NCBI RefSeq assembly: GCF_029867415.1
Contig: NW_026705574.1
Coordinates: forward strand, 310,001 to 374,000
Origin: Vicia villosa
Lineage: Eukaryota; Streptophyta; Magnoliopsida; Fabales; Fabaceae
DNA: 64,000 nucleotides
Reading direction: 5' to 3'
Under the pieces are notes generated by a model, which did not search any database, had not been told where the DNA came from, and saw nothing but the letters and a program-made list of their open reading frames with translations. Of the stretch, positions 47,568-60,670 are shown in pieces (positions within the stretch are counted from its first letter, which is position 1; each line of letters begins with the position of its first letter). The translations under genes were made by a program, and so were the position numbers.

Positions 47568-50273
47568 ATTTGTAACCTAATGTTATTCAAATTGACATGT
47601 TTAATCTAGAACACCATTCACGGATGTCTTATATCAATATATCCTCCATACAATCTCCAGTAAAAATCCAGAATTTGATTTCACTTTGTTGCACTTTTCA
47701 CTTCATTTCACTTGGAATGTTTCTTATAAAAATTATTCTACCATTCTATAGTTTGCTCTGGTAATTTCAGTTGATTTATAAGTTTAACTCATACATATCA
47801 ATTATATGCTCTGGAATGTCTCACATTTTATATGATCCATTGGTCTGAAATCTACCCTATAATTTCAGCTTATTACTAAGTTTCATCCAAGTATGGCTCT
47901 TAATATGTTTTTTGTTGTGCAACATTTCAGTTAGCATAATATTTAACATGAGAAATTTAGGAAGTGTAGTTAAATGATAAATTACTCATCTTGCATAAAA
48001 TAATTCATGAAAGAAACCACGAGTAGAATAGTTCAAATATTGCATTGTATTGCAATGGTTGCAGTGTTATTTGTGTAGCAGTCTACTTTCACTGTGCTTC
48101 CAAAGTCACTTAAACAAAACATAGCTAAACTGTTGCAGAAGACAAATGGATTGTTGATTTGGGAGCACTAAAAATCAAACTGCGGCATACCAGCATTTAA
48201 ATCTTGGATAAAAGATTCAATTTTAATTATTATTAGGAGCCAGTGTATCAAATATAGAGTTTGGTGTTAGGTGAAGAAACTGAGAGTATCTACCTCTGTC
48301 ATTGGTTCGTCTTGGTTCTGATTTAGGAGCATGGGTTCAAATTAGTTTATGTTGCCCATGCATTGTGTTATGGGTAGTTAAGTTGGATCATATTGTATTA
48401 TTTTGTCAGATTTATCTATGCACAACTTGTGCCAAAGTAGATCTAATTTAATATTTTGTTTCAAAAAAAATCTGTTGCAGATTCTAAAGGTCCTATTAAC
48501 AATTTTGGATAAGCAGTTTTTTTATTCATTTCCTTTCTATTTTATTTAAATCTGGTTGGTTGTGGTGTTGTTTTGAGAGGTGATTTGTTACATATATATT
48601 TTTAAATATTTTTATTAATTAGTGATTTTATAATAACAATTATGTATAAACAACAATCAAACTTTAACGAATGATTTAAGATAGGAATGAATTTACCCGT
48701 GCGGATGCTCGAGTCACTACCACCATAATACCTTTCTTCGAACATTAATTCATGTTTATTCAGACACTCACTATTTTTACGGGACACTACCACCATAATA
48801 TCTTTCTTATGTGAATTTTATCACTGAAACTCACTACTTTTACGGGTCACTGTCACCATAATACTTTTATTTTTATATTAAGCAATAACACTTCTAAGTA
48901 TTAACCATGAATTCATAATGGTATATTTTCTCATTCACACTATATTCATATTTGTTTATCCCAATAAATATACATTGTTGTCTACATTCTTAACCCTTTG
49001 AATAATCCAAATATTATTTTTGCTTTGGACTATTTCAGTCATCTATTACTCCATGTTTAATTTCTCAATAATACTTTCATTCAATATTAATTTTTCTAAT
49101 TCTTTATTTTCTACTCTTTTTAGATTTCTTTGGTGCACTTCATTCTAAAATGTCATATACAATCGAATAGAGGTGTCCGAGGTGCGGTTTGAGCGGTTTT
49201 GACGTAAAAAATCATCTGAACCGCAAGAGAAAAAAGTGAGCGGTTCGGTTGGCTTTTAGAAACAAAACCGAACCAAACCAATGCGGTTTGGATTGGTTCG
49301 GTTGGTTCAGTTTTTTTACAAAATTTTATTGAGCCATACATACACATATTGATGCTAACATAATTTTCCATTTAGTCATTTATGCGTTATCAAATAACAA
49401 GATAGTTATCATATTTGGATAACAACTTTTCATTTAATATACAAAAATAATATTAGATAAAAGTGGATTAAAAAACATAAAATAGTAGCATAAAATAATA
49501 TCAAAAAGATTATAACGAAATAAATTAAAAAAAGGAGATGAAATATTAGAGAAGATGAAAAAGAAAGAGCAGAAGAGATGCGATTAGATAAGAAGAAGAA
49601 TATTAAAAACGTAATTGGAAGAGAGAATAGTATAATAAAAATAATAAGATGAAAAAGAAAGAACTTAAGAGATGAAAGACTAGAAAAGAATATGTGATAT
49701 GTATTTGGAAAAGAAGATGAGAAGAAGGTGCAATACCGCTAGGAGAGATTTCATAAGACTTAAACTGAAACCTTAAGTGTGAGGAAGGGAAAATCATTTG
49801 TAATCGTAAGGCTAAGGCATAATAGGTCTGAGTTTGGGTTGGATATAAGTTAATTGAAGTTTAGGGGGGTGTAACATAATGCGGTTTGGTTCAGTTTGTA
49901 AAATACAAACCGCAAACCAAACCGAATCACGCAGTTTGTTAAAAAATGGCCCAAACACATCCTAACCAAATGCGGTTTTTTGCAGTTTCGGTTTGGTTTG
50001 GTTCAATTTTATGGTCTTCTATTGGGCCGGTTTGGTTTTGAACACCCATACAATCGAAGTTCTTTTGAAGACACTTTTTGCCTAATGCATTTCCAACTTC
50101 TTTTTTTTTTAAAAATAGCTACTATATATAGCTTCATTACATCTATATTATGTTTTAAGAATCTTAATTTAACATTTTTCATTCGAGTTTTTAAACTTCT
50201 TTTTATGCGTTTGTAATACATTATTCATCTTAAGATTTGAATTACCCGTGCGGACGCACGGGTCTTCTACTAA
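47568..50273 (+). mobile_element. Helitron-derived block, same family as Helitron B
   Basis: Its last 220 bp (about 50060-50273) match the 3' end of Helitron B, including the hairpin ACCCGTGCG/CGCACGGGT (50244-50263) and CTTCTACTAA. The Helitron subterminal repeats (TTTTACGGGTCACT...ACCATAATAC) are at 48700-48870, beside a degenerate hairpin at 48697. The left end (GGGCTGATTTG) does not start with TC, so the true 5' end may be lost. 47600-48600 is non-repetitive, with splice-like TGCAG sites, and could be captured host sequence; I recognise no exon. Confidence 0.7.
49168..50050. mobile_element. hAT-type non-autonomous element, 883 bp
   Basis: The ends are TAGAGGTGTCC and, inverted, TATGGGTGTTC. 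They are flanked by the 8-bp duplication CAATCGAA (49160-49167 and 50051-50058). Both ends are rich in GCGGTTTGG-type repeats. There is no transposase. It is nested in the Helitron-derived block. Confidence 0.85.
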
Positions 50274-51664
50274 CTAGTTAATTATTATTATTATTGAGTA
50301 ATTAATACTTAAAATATAATATTAGTAATATTGGGAATAATAAAAATTATTATATGGTTATTATTATTATTATTGTTATTAGAAATTATAATAAAAGGGG
50401 ATTAGTGGTATATTGTTATAAAAATAAAATATAAGTTGAGAAGGGTAGAATTAGAATAACTTGGGATATTAGGGGTCCTAAGGTTATTATTGGAATATGG
50501 GAAATATAATATAGGGAGAATAGAGTTAGATCGTAACATTGGTATGATCATTTGGGAAAAGGCTGGCTGAGAAGTGTGAAGAACGGAACGTAGAGAGAAT
50601 AGAAAGAAAGGAACATAACATTCTGCAAATCCTTTGAGTTAGAGCCTCCAGTTACAAGGTAAGGGGGGACTAACATTTTATAATGGGATTGATAATGTAT
50701 GTTTGGGGTTAGGGTTAATTAGAGATGTTTTTGAGTTGATTATGAATTGATGTAATAGGGTTGTATATGTTTGTTGATAATGGTGTTAAATGTTGATTGG
50801 TGTTGAATTGATGAATGGGGATGAATTTTGATGGCATAATGTTGTTAGAAATGATGTTGGGTGATAGGTTTAGAGTGAAATAACAAAAAGTAATTGACCA
50901 ATAATACGTGATTTTCAAAATAAGCTATTTGAACATGTTGGGGAATATTTGATATAGTTTTAAGTTGAAAAAAATGAGTTTAAGAGTGAAATTTCCGTAA
51001 TGGGATCGCACGAGACTGTAGAAGTGTTTTTACCGACTTGTTTTGTGCATATCTTGAGTTCTGTAAGTCCGTTTGAGGTCCCGTTCAAAGCGTAAGAAAG
51101 CTAACGCGATAATATTTATGTTTATATGGAGAAATTAAGTCCAGGAGTTCTTCATTAGTAGTTGTTACCTTGTTTTTTATACCATAAATGTTGGGGAGTT
51201 CGGTCATGCATTGGTCATTTTGTTTCGAGTGTAACTGGAGCGTCGTAAGTCTGTTTGGGGGTGGCGTTAGTTGCGTTGGAAAGAGGACTTAATGATCTTT
51301 CCAACTGGAAGGTTTCGGAATTTTATCATAAGTATATAAGGTTTGGCATCATTTTGAAGTTAGACAAAATATTCTGCCAGGTGTGAGTGTGTTTTCTTAT
51401 GGTTTGATTAAACTGAACTGATTGGTGTATTAGGTCTTTAAATAAAATTCACATCCTTGAAATAGAATCTCTATGCTTTTCGGGACATATTCATTTGCGT
51501 GATTCCGACTTTGCTTTATATTTTAAATAATTATTTGAATATGAATGTGTCAATCGTTGGTAGTTGTGTTACGCATTTGGGAGATCAAATGATGTATAAA
51601 ATGATGTTGGGAGTAATTATTTACTTGATGAAATAAATTATGTTATTGTTGATGTTTGTTGTTG

Positions 51665-51905
51665 AAGGCTTATGCCTTGGGTCTTTGTACCAATGTTGAT
51701 GTTGTTGTTGATGACGTTGTTGAAGGCTTATGCCTTGGGCCATTGTGCCAAATGTTGATTGTTGATGTTTTTGAGCTGATTTCATTTGACATGATTACAT
51801 ATGCATTGTTGAGGGCTTATGCCCTGTTGTTGGCCTGGATTGGCACTGTTGAAGGCTTATGCCTTGGATCCTTATTTAAGGAAAAATGTTGAGGGCTTAT
51901 GCCCT
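51665..51905 (+). repeat. Five small hairpins in 5' LTR
   Basis: AAGGCTTATGCCTT at 51665, 51723 and 51852; AGGGCTTATGCCCT at 51812 and 51892. All are perfect 5-bp stems around TTAT. The change A to G on one arm is matched by T to C on the other. Confidence 0.8.
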
Positions 51906-52701
51906 GGGTACCACATGCATGATTGCACTTGCATTTCATATGATGTTGATGTTAATTGTTGATGCTGCTAAATGTTATAAATTGTTGATGCTGCTAATTG
52001 TTGATGATGTTGTAAACTGTTGATAAATATGAATAATACTGTGTAGTTGATGTTTTATGGTTGCTGTTATATATGGTGTTAATTTTGATGTCAGTTGTTA
52101 ACTACACATACGTGATAAATTGCTATTGTTGCTATAATATGATAATATATTATTGTTGTTGATAACATGCATTATGTGTTGTTATTGGTGAAGGATTGTA
52201 AGTTGCTGAACATGATAATTCTTTACTATGTTATCATTGTATTATGAATTGTGAAATCTCACCTTTTCTGCTTGAATGTTACCTCATACGTGGGTAACTT
52301 ACAGATTCATTGGAGTAGTTGCTGCTTGGGTTCGGAGTCTCTTGTATCTTTGTGTAGGAGTCTGCTCTGATACGTAACGGGATGGGTCTTGTTTAGTTGT
52401 TTTTATTCCTATTTTGTTACGTATTAGATTTTGAAACATATTATGAAGAAGTAGTTTATTTGTTGTAATGAAGGCCTTAGTGCCATTTGAGTTGAAGATG
52501 GTGATGTTATAAAAATATTTTCTGCTGCAGTTTGTATAAACCTTTATAACGGAATTTTTATGGAATTAATAAAGTATTATTTTTATAGTTACTATTATTA
52601 TAAAGTTGAAAGGAATGTAATATCCCGTATTTTATGAAAACTCTGAGAAGTGCTATTATAATTATTATTATATTATGTTTTTGGGATACGGGTGTTACAA
52701 T

Positions 52702-52713
52702 TGGTATCAGAGC
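52702..52713 (+). other. Primer binding site (initiator tRNA-Met)
   Basis: TGGTATCAGAGC is a perfect match to the usual site. It starts two bases after the LTR end. Confidence 0.9.
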
Positions 52714-55659
52714 AGGTCGGTCCGTCTGGCCAGGTTGTTGAGTCTGTAGAGTCGTGTTGTGTGTATGCGATATCTGTGTGAAAACACTATCGATAATTAT
52801 TTTGTCTTACTTCTAACTTTGCAGGAGGATGAGTCCTAAATAAGTGGGGGAGAAGCTTTTGCTTCTCCGAGATGTTGGGTGTGAAATTGCCGTTGGTGCA
52901 CAGTTGAACTATATTGTAGTTGGTAAAGACGGTTTGTACCCCATCATCGTTTTCAGATGTCTATTAACAAATTGAGGAACTAATCACCCTCAATCTCTTG
53001 TTGATAGCATACGGGATTATGTTAGATGGGATAGACATGTCTTTCGGCGCAAATTGTGGGATCGGAGGATGGTTGTAGTTGAGCCAAGTGCTTACGGATT
53101 GTTCTGATGAATAGATGCAGATTCTTGTCTAGAAGGAATAGTCGCTAAACGGTTGGGATGATTCTGAGAAGATGAAGCTCAAATAGTTGCGATGTTCTCA
53201 GGACTGCGTATTATTCCTAGAATTAGTCATATGGAATTATTATGAAGCGTGATGTTATCATTTGAGAATGGTGGAGTGTTGTATAGTTTTGTCGTTGGAA
53301 TTTTATATATGATTGTTGAAGGTTGCAGGTGTGTTGAACAGGTCAAGTCGAGACTCGAGGATATAAAGAAGATTATGAAAAGGATTGTAATCTTGGCATC
53401 ATGAAGGATGAAGATGTTGATGAGTAACGGGTGATTCCATTTATAAGGAAGTTGTGGAAGGGAGCATTGAGTTGTGAAGTGTGGGAAACAACGATGTTGA
53501 TGAAGGAGATATTGATCGATTCATAAATAGTCGTTTAGATACTAACGTTGGAGATGAGAAGTGAGTTTTTGGGAATTTGGGGAAGAATTGATCGGAATAA
53601 AACTGTGTTCTTATGTTCCTAATAGTTCCTAATATGTATAACTAAGTTAAAATAAGAGTTTGGGGAATCAAAGATGAGTTTTGTTTGGGTTTTGAGTCAA
53701 CTAGATGTCAAACCCGTAACTATATTATGGATGATTTTTGAAAACTTCGAAAATTCATAACTTGAGTTTCGAGTATCCGTTTTGGGTGTCGTTCGAGGCT
53801 TTGGAAAGTTAGCGCAGCGAACTTTTTGATAAAAATATGTTCCATGGAAGGAAATGATTATTTTCTATTTAAATGGATTGGATGTTTTTGAAGGTTTATA
53901 CGGTGTTTTGGTATGATTGAAAATGCGGATGCCATTGTCGTTGCGTTGTGGGTGCAGTGGTGTGATGTTTTGACTTCATGAGATTTCATGTATGTTATTG
54001 TTGAGATTTGAGGAGTGAATTAAGTAGCGATGTTTGGTAGAGTTGCGTCTGTGCACATCAAGGATAATGCGATAGACGTTATGATATTGGTCGCATGTGT
54101 TGATTCAGGTGATTGCTGGGAGTTAAGTTCATGATTGTAAAGGAAATAAAGATTTTGTGAAAGGATGTGAGAAAATGTTTTTAATGTTTGTTTCCTTGAG
54201 TAAAGAAATGATGTGATGAGAGTCATTGTGATAGACATGTTGTTTATTTCATGTACAGAGACATGCATTTGGAGGATTTCGAATTATGAGATCAGATAGG
54301 TATGTTGGTATAAGAATTGTATGTGTGAAGTTGTGAATTTGAATTGTTTTGGATAAGACCAAAGGATTTGAGACCGGGTTAATGAATCATTTACTTGGTA
54401 TGTTGTTTAGTGAGAAAAAATTGAGGTTGGATATCGTCGGATTTTGAGTTAACTAGAATAACATTCTGAAGGTTGAAACTGCTAGGGTATAGGTGTATAC
54501 GGCTAGGTGCTAAGATATCTAGAAGTGTAAGTTGGATTATCTAAAATGGAATGTTTGAACCGAAGAAGTGTTAGCGGTTGTTTCGATGTTGATTTTGAAG
54601 AATTGGGCAGAATTCTTTTAGTGGTTCAGTGTGATGTTTCTAAAAGAGAGTTTGTGTTATAAGTGGGTAATGTAACCTTTGAAGACCAAGATGGAGGTAT
54701 TCAGTAATCTCAGAAATTAAAGTGTTTAGTCGACTCGAGAGAGTTTATTATGTGACAGACAAGATGGTTAGGATTGTTGAAGAACTATGTTTTATGTGAG
54801 CGATTATTTTGGAAATATTTATGTAGTGACTAATGTTTAAATCATATGATATTGCTTACGGCGACAATTATGAATTGTGAGATGGAGTTGATAGAGAAAC
54901 TCGCAGAATTAAATTTAATTGGTGGTGCAATTTAAGATATTACCAAGAAGGAAATACCGAAGTGGGTTGATGGATCTATTGAGGAAAAATTAAAAGAATA
55001 ATGTTTGAGAAAGGACGCCGAAAGAAGATAAATATTTTGCCAGAGGTGATGAAGATGTATTATAATTTGATGAACTATTGTTTCAACGGTTTAATGTGAT
55101 GGAGAAAGTTAATGGGTAGTATATCAGCAAGGTTATGAAAGTTGTGATATTTTGTAGAGTATTGTGTTCGATTGAAATACAGGATTTATAATTGAGGTTT
55201 TGGTAAGGAGCACAGTTTGTATTAGTACTAAGTCGGATGGAATTCTTCTTATGAACCGTAGACATATGATCTGAAGAAGAGAGTTATTTAATCCCTGGAG
55301 GGATTATGGAAAGTTTGGGTGCATACACGAAGGAGTGCTTGAGATAGCCATTAGTAATTGATTGAAATAAGTGAGAGATTTTCCCATTCGATGTGTTGGA
55401 ATGGTCGTTTATGATACTTTGTATATTAAGAAGTGTAGAAACCACGATGTGGTTTGACTCTGATGAGAGCGTTGTATTCAAACTTGGGAATTTCGGTAGA
55501 TGGCTAAAACAAGGAAGTTACCTTAGTAAGGGTAGTGTATGTTTGGCCTTTTGGCAAGAGTTGGATTTGAAGGCGTGAGGAGTGGATGAGAGAGTTGTAT
55601 CTAGACTCGTTTCTGTTGGGGCATTTTCGAGGATGAAAACATTCTAAGTCGGAGAGAGT
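52714..55659 (+). other. Internal region of LARD-like element, non-coding
   Basis: Stops occur in all frames and no gag or pol motif was recognised. A perfect 8-bp hairpin (GGAGAAGC-TTTT-GCTTCTCC) lies at about 52849-52868, near the primer site, where a packaging signal would be expected; that role is a guess. The end TTTCGAGGATGAAAAC looks like the tail of Tekay-type pol, which hints at its origin. Confidence 0.65.
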
Positions 55660-58250
55660 TGTAACACCCTCTTTTATTTATTTTATTATTTATAGAGTCT
55701 AATTAATTAATTTGACTAATTGCGGTGGTGATTTATGAATTATTATGTTTTGTGATGAATTGTGTGATGTTGATGATATTCGAGTTGTTGTGATAGTTGA
55801 TGTTGATGATGATATATAATAATATAATTAGTTAATTATTATTATTGAGTAATTAATACTTAAAATATAATATTAGTAATATTGGGAATAATAATTATTA
55901 TAATATGGTTATTATTATTATTGTTATTAGAAATTATAATAAAAGGGGATTAGTGGTATATTGTTATAAAAATAAAATATAAGTTGAGAAGGGTAGAATT
56001 GGAATAACTTGGGATATTAGGGGTCCTAAGGTTATTATTGGAATATGGGAAATATAATATAGGGAGAATAGAGTTAGATGATAACATTGGTACGATCATT
56101 TGGGAAAAGGCTAGCTGAGAAGTGTGAAGAATGGAACGTAGAGAGAATAGAAAGAAAGGAACATAACATTCTGCAAACCCTTTGAGTTAGAGCCTCCAGT
56201 TACAAGGTAAGGGGGGACTAACGTTTTATAATGGGATTGATAATGTATTTTTGGGGTTAGGGTTGTTTAAGGATATTTTTGAGTTGATTATGAATTGATG
56301 TAATAGGGTTGTATATGTCTGTTGATAATGGTATTAAATGTTGATTTGTGTTGAATTGATGAATGGGGATGGATTTTGATGGCATAATGTTGTTAGAATT
56401 GATGTTGGTTGATAGGTTTAGAGTGAAATAACAAAAAGTAATTGACCAATAATAAGTGATTTTCAAAATAAGCTATTTGAACATGTAAGGGAATGTTTGA
56501 CATAGTTTTAAGTTGAAAAAAATGAGTTTAAGACTGAAACTTCCGTAATGGGATCGCATGAGACTGTAGAAGTGTATTGACCGACTTGTTTTGGGCATAT
56601 CTTGAGTTCTGTAAGTTCGTTTGAGGTCTCGTTTGATGCGTAAGAAAGCTAATGCGATAATATTTATGTTTATATGGAGAAATTAAGTCCACGAGTTCTT
56701 CAATAGTAGTGGTTACCTTGTTTTTATACCATAAATGTTGGCGATTTCGGTCATGCATTGGTCATTTTGTTTTGAGTGTAACTGGAGCGTTGTAAGTCCG
56801 TTTGGGGTGGCTTCAGTTACGTTGGAAAGAGGACTTGATGATCTTTCCAACTGGAAAGTGTCGGAATTTTATCATAAGTATATAAGATTTGGCATCATTT
56901 TGAAGTTAAACAAAATATTTTGCCAGGTGTGAGTGTGTGTTCTTATGGTTTGATTAAACTAAACTGATTGGTGTATTAGGTCTTTAAATAAAGTTCATAT
57001 CCTTTAAATAGACTATCTAAACTTTCCGGAACATATTCATTTGCGTGATTCCGACTTTGTTTGATATTTTAAATAATTATTTGAATATGATTGTGTCGAT
57101 CGTTGGGAGTTGTGTTACGCATTTGGGCGAATCAAATGATGTATAAAATGATGTTGGGAGTAATTATTTACTTGATGAAATAAATTATGTTATTGTTGAT
57201 GTTTGTTATTGAAGGCTTATGCCTTGGGTCTTTGTACCGATATTGATGATGTTGTTGTTGATGACGTTGTCGAAGGCTTATGCCTCAGGCCATTGTGCCA
57301 AATGTTGATTGTTGATGTTTTTGATACGATTTCATTTGACATGATTACATATGCATTGGTGAGGGCTTATGCCCTATTGTTGGCCTAGATTGGCACTGTT
57401 GAAGGCTTATACCTTGGATCCTTATTTAAGGAAAAATGTTGAGGGTTTATGCCCTGGGTACCACATGCATGATTGCACTTGCATTTCATATGATATTGAT
57501 GTTAATTGTTGATGCTGCTAAATGTTATAAATTGTTGATACTACTAATTGTTGTCGATGTTGGAAATTGTTGATAAATATGAATAATAATGTGTGATTGA
57601 TGTTGTATGGTTGCTGTTATATGTGGTGTTAATTTTGATGGCAGTTGTTAACTATACATATGTGATAAATTTCTATTGTTGCAGTAATATGATAATATAT
57701 TATTATTGTTGATAACATGCATTATGTGTTGTTATTGGTGAAGGATTGTAAGTTGCTGAACATGATAATTCCTTACTATGTTATCATTTTAATATGAATT
57801 ATGAAATCTCACCCTTTCTGCTTGAATGTTACCTCTTACGTGGGTAACATGCAGATTCATTGGAGTAGTGTGTGCTTGAGTTCGGAGTCTCTTGTGTCTT
57901 TGTGTAGGAGTCTGCTCTGATATGTAACGGGATGGGTCTTGTTTAGTTGTTTTTATTCCTATTTTGTTACGTATTAGATTTTGAAACATATTATGAAGAA
58001 GTTGTTTATTTGTTGTAATGAAGGTCTTAGTGCCATTTGAGGGTAAGATGGTGATGTTATAAAAATATTTTCCGCTGCAGTTTGTATAAACCTTTATAAA
58101 GGAATTTTTATGGAATTAATAAAGTATTATTTTTATAGTTACTATTATTATAAAGTTGAAAGGAATGTAATATCCCGTATTTTATGAAAATTTTGATAAG
58201 TGCTATTATAATTATTATTATATTATGTATTTGGGAAACGGGGTGTTACA
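55660..58250 (+). repeat. 3' LTR of LARD-like element
   Basis: It starts TGTAACACCCTC and ends GGGGTGTTACA before TATGG. It contains the same five hairpins at about 57210-57460, two of them with mismatches (GGCTTATGCCTC, GGCTTATACCTT). ORFs here are chance frames. Confidence 0.88.
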
Positions 58251-58255
58251 TATGG

Positions 58256-58589
58256 AAGTAGATCCAAGTCTACGAAGGCTGATGGCTCAAGAGATGCAGG
58301 TGTCATGAGTGATGACCTCTCTAAGGCCAAGATGGTGAGTTCTGACCGGAAGAAGTCTTAGGATTCCAAAGTCATATTTTGAAAGGTCCAAAAGGAAGAC
58401 AACTGTGACCTGACCAGGTCCAAGGAGACAATGGACTCTACAGATATGATCATCAGTGACTCTATCGGAACAGAGAACACTTTCAAGATAACTGCAGCAC
58501 CAGCTGAAGTATGTTTTGCTGAAGATGTCTCAACATCTGATACCAACATTGGATAATCTAATGCAAATGCTGAAGCTGGAGAAACTTAG
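58256..58589 (+). pseudogene. SIRE-like pol linker fragment
   Basis: A low-complexity acidic and serine-rich frame with several stops (FAEDVSTSDTN is legible). This type of region lies between integrase and reverse transcriptase in SIRE elements. It continues after the solo LTR as VFRMQKDHPQE. Confidence 0.5.
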
Positions 58590-59757
58590 ATAGCTGTCAT
58601 ACCCCAAAATTTGCCCATCTCATTTCCCTATTCAAGCTCATACTAAAATTCAAGACATAAAGGCACACTCTCCTAAACAATGAACTCCTGAACTAGGGTT
58701 TTGCTTCCTCTGAAGAAAATCAATGAATTAAGGGCTCAAATACATCCCATATAGCTTATGATGTTCCAAACTATCTCCATGACAAAAGTCAGGCTCTAAT
58801 TCAAAAGGTTGGTCACTCGATTGCTCAGAAAGTCAATAGTCGACCGATTTGACCTAAAAGTCAACTGTGGTCAAAGTACAGTCAAAACTTCTGATTTTTT
58901 GTCAACATCCTCATTTTGAATTATTATTCACCATTTGATCAAGGATTGATCATGGTTCACCAAGGAAAGATCAGAAATCAACAATTCCAAAAGTTTCTAA
59001 ATTAGGGTCATAGGAGAAAGTCAACTAAACTTTGACCAGCCATAACTTCCACATGGAATATCAAAAATTTCCCATCCAAAGCTCATTTTGAAGGAAATTG
59101 AATTCTCTACAACTTTGTCTCTCACATGCCAAGTCTAAAAATGCTTCATTTGAGAGATATGACTCAAAATATTATAGGCCCTTTTGAAAATCAACCAAAA
59201 GTCATCTTTTTCAAAAGAACATACAAGGAGCATGGAAAACTATTTTTGTATGAGACCAAAAAAATTGGTTAGAGGACTCTTCAAGGTTTCTAAAAAGTCC
59301 AAGAAATTGAAAAAATGTTTAAAAATGAGGAAATGGCAAGGTGCAAAAGTTCACCTACTTTCAAGAGGTGTACAAAGAGAAATATGGTCCAAAATGATTT
59401 TTCTTCTAAATGGGCTTGATTTCTTTTGGTCCTAATATCATCTTAAGCTCATCCAAGACCATGGAATATATCTCTTACATTTTTATTATTTTTATTTATT
59501 ATTTTATAGATTTGATCCATTAAAATCATAATTTAATTGAATAAAATTATAAAAATAATAGAAGATTTGATTTGGCTTTAAAGTTGATTCAATTAAATGT
59601 CAAATATACCACATAATCATTCCAAAAACGTGGCAAGAGAGATTGGAAAGAGATGATCAAAATTTGAGCCAAAATAGAAGGAATCCATGCAAATTTCAAT
59701 CAAAGTTCCAATCATTGATTTAAAAGGATTCAGCTCAATTTTCTTAACCTAATTGGG

Positions 59758-59761
<4 letters not shown>

Positions 59762-59836
<75 letters not shown>
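59762..59836. repeat. (TA)n microsatellite
   Basis: About 37 TA dinucleotides inside the solo LTR. Confidence 0.97.
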
Positions 59837-59839
<3 letters not shown>

Positions 59840-60604
59840 CGTTCAAGGCCAAGAGGAGCAGAAAAAACCCTAGTCTCTAGCCTTGCAAGAACTTTCAAGA
59901 AACAAAAAAATTAGGGCATAAGATACATCCCTCTACAGCCAATATCAAAGGATTTGGAGACTTGTACCATGTTCCTGATACTATCAGGAGCAATTTCATT
60001 CCATATTGGAAGATCACAACGCACCAGAACGCACCCTTTGAGTTCCACTATTTGGTAAGAACTTCCATGCCTCAAAAGTCACATGTTACACGTTATGAAT
60101 CATATCCAGGTCCGTATTCATGCTTTTAATGGTCCTTAGACGTGTTTACGCCATTCGTTTTTAAGTTATGATGCAGGAATGAAGATCCATCATTGTTAGG
60201 GCAAAAGACCTTCGATCTCACGTACCGGCGTTTGCAGACAGTTTCGATCGAAACAGATATCTCCATTGAATTCGTAATGGCCAAATAGAGTGATCTGGGT
60301 CGTTGTTTCTTTCGTTTTTGTGTTTTTTTGCAGGCTTTGGAATTAGCTACGAAAACGGGCTTATGAACTCGTAACAAAATCAAAGCAGAATCGTAGCTAA
60401 TCTGAGCACTTGGATGGTGGAAGACGATGAACAGTACCCCGGGCCCCTTCGTAACACGCGCATGGCTTCTATTGGCCGGTCAACACTCTCCAATTTTCTC
60501 TCTCCGTCTCATTGGCTGTTCAACGCATGTTTGACTATTGGGTTTTATATTTTCTTTTCTTTTCTTTTTCTTTAATTGCACACGTTTTATTGGCAGTTGA
60601 TGAT

Positions 60605-60670
60605 GATGGCACAGTTGGTAAACATGAGTCATATATGACTTAAAGGGCGTAGGTTCGATCCCGGCGTCCC
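60605..60670 (+). other. tRNA-like sequence with pol III boxes in solo LTR
   Basis: The A-box-like TGGCACAGTTGG (60607) and B-box-like GGTTCGATCCC (60652) are spaced as in a tRNA. Between them AGTCATATATGACT can form an anticodon-like arm. The acceptor arms do not pair, so this is not a working tRNA; it is either a tRNA-derived insertion or part of the LTR. Confidence 0.55.

Larger units (their letters stand above)
46959..52699 (+). repeat. 5' LTR, interrupted and partly duplicated
   Basis: 46959-47567 and about 50275-52699 together cover the LTR, but a stretch of about 440 bp (TAGTTAATTATTATT to GGGGTTAGGG) is present on both sides of the insert. The right-hand copy resembles the 3' LTR more than the left-hand copy does (for example GGGGATTAGTGG against GGGGAATAGTGG). 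Confidence 0.8.
46959..58250 (+). mobile_element. Gypsy-type LTR element without coding capacity (LARD-like)
   Basis: LTRs start TGTAACACCCTC (46959, 55660) and end GTGTTACA (52699, 58250). The target duplicate TATGG flanks it (46954-46958 and 58251-58255). The Met primer site follows the 5' LTR, and a purine-rich CGGAGAGAG lies near the 3' LTR. The 2.96-kb internal region has no recognisable gag or pol. The 5' LTR is stretched to 5.7 kb by a Helitron-derived insertion and a partial LTR duplication; the 3' LTR is 2591 bp. The LTRs show many differences, so it is older than the elements in the left half. Confidence 0.85.

Noticed and set aside
50244..50263. GC hairpin as a transcription terminator
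   Set aside because: It is the Helitron 3' palindrome followed by CTRR, as at 204 and 24552; terminators of this type are bacterial.
60605..60670. Functional tRNA gene
   Set aside because: Pol III boxes are present, but the acceptor stem does not pair and the T arm has mismatches.
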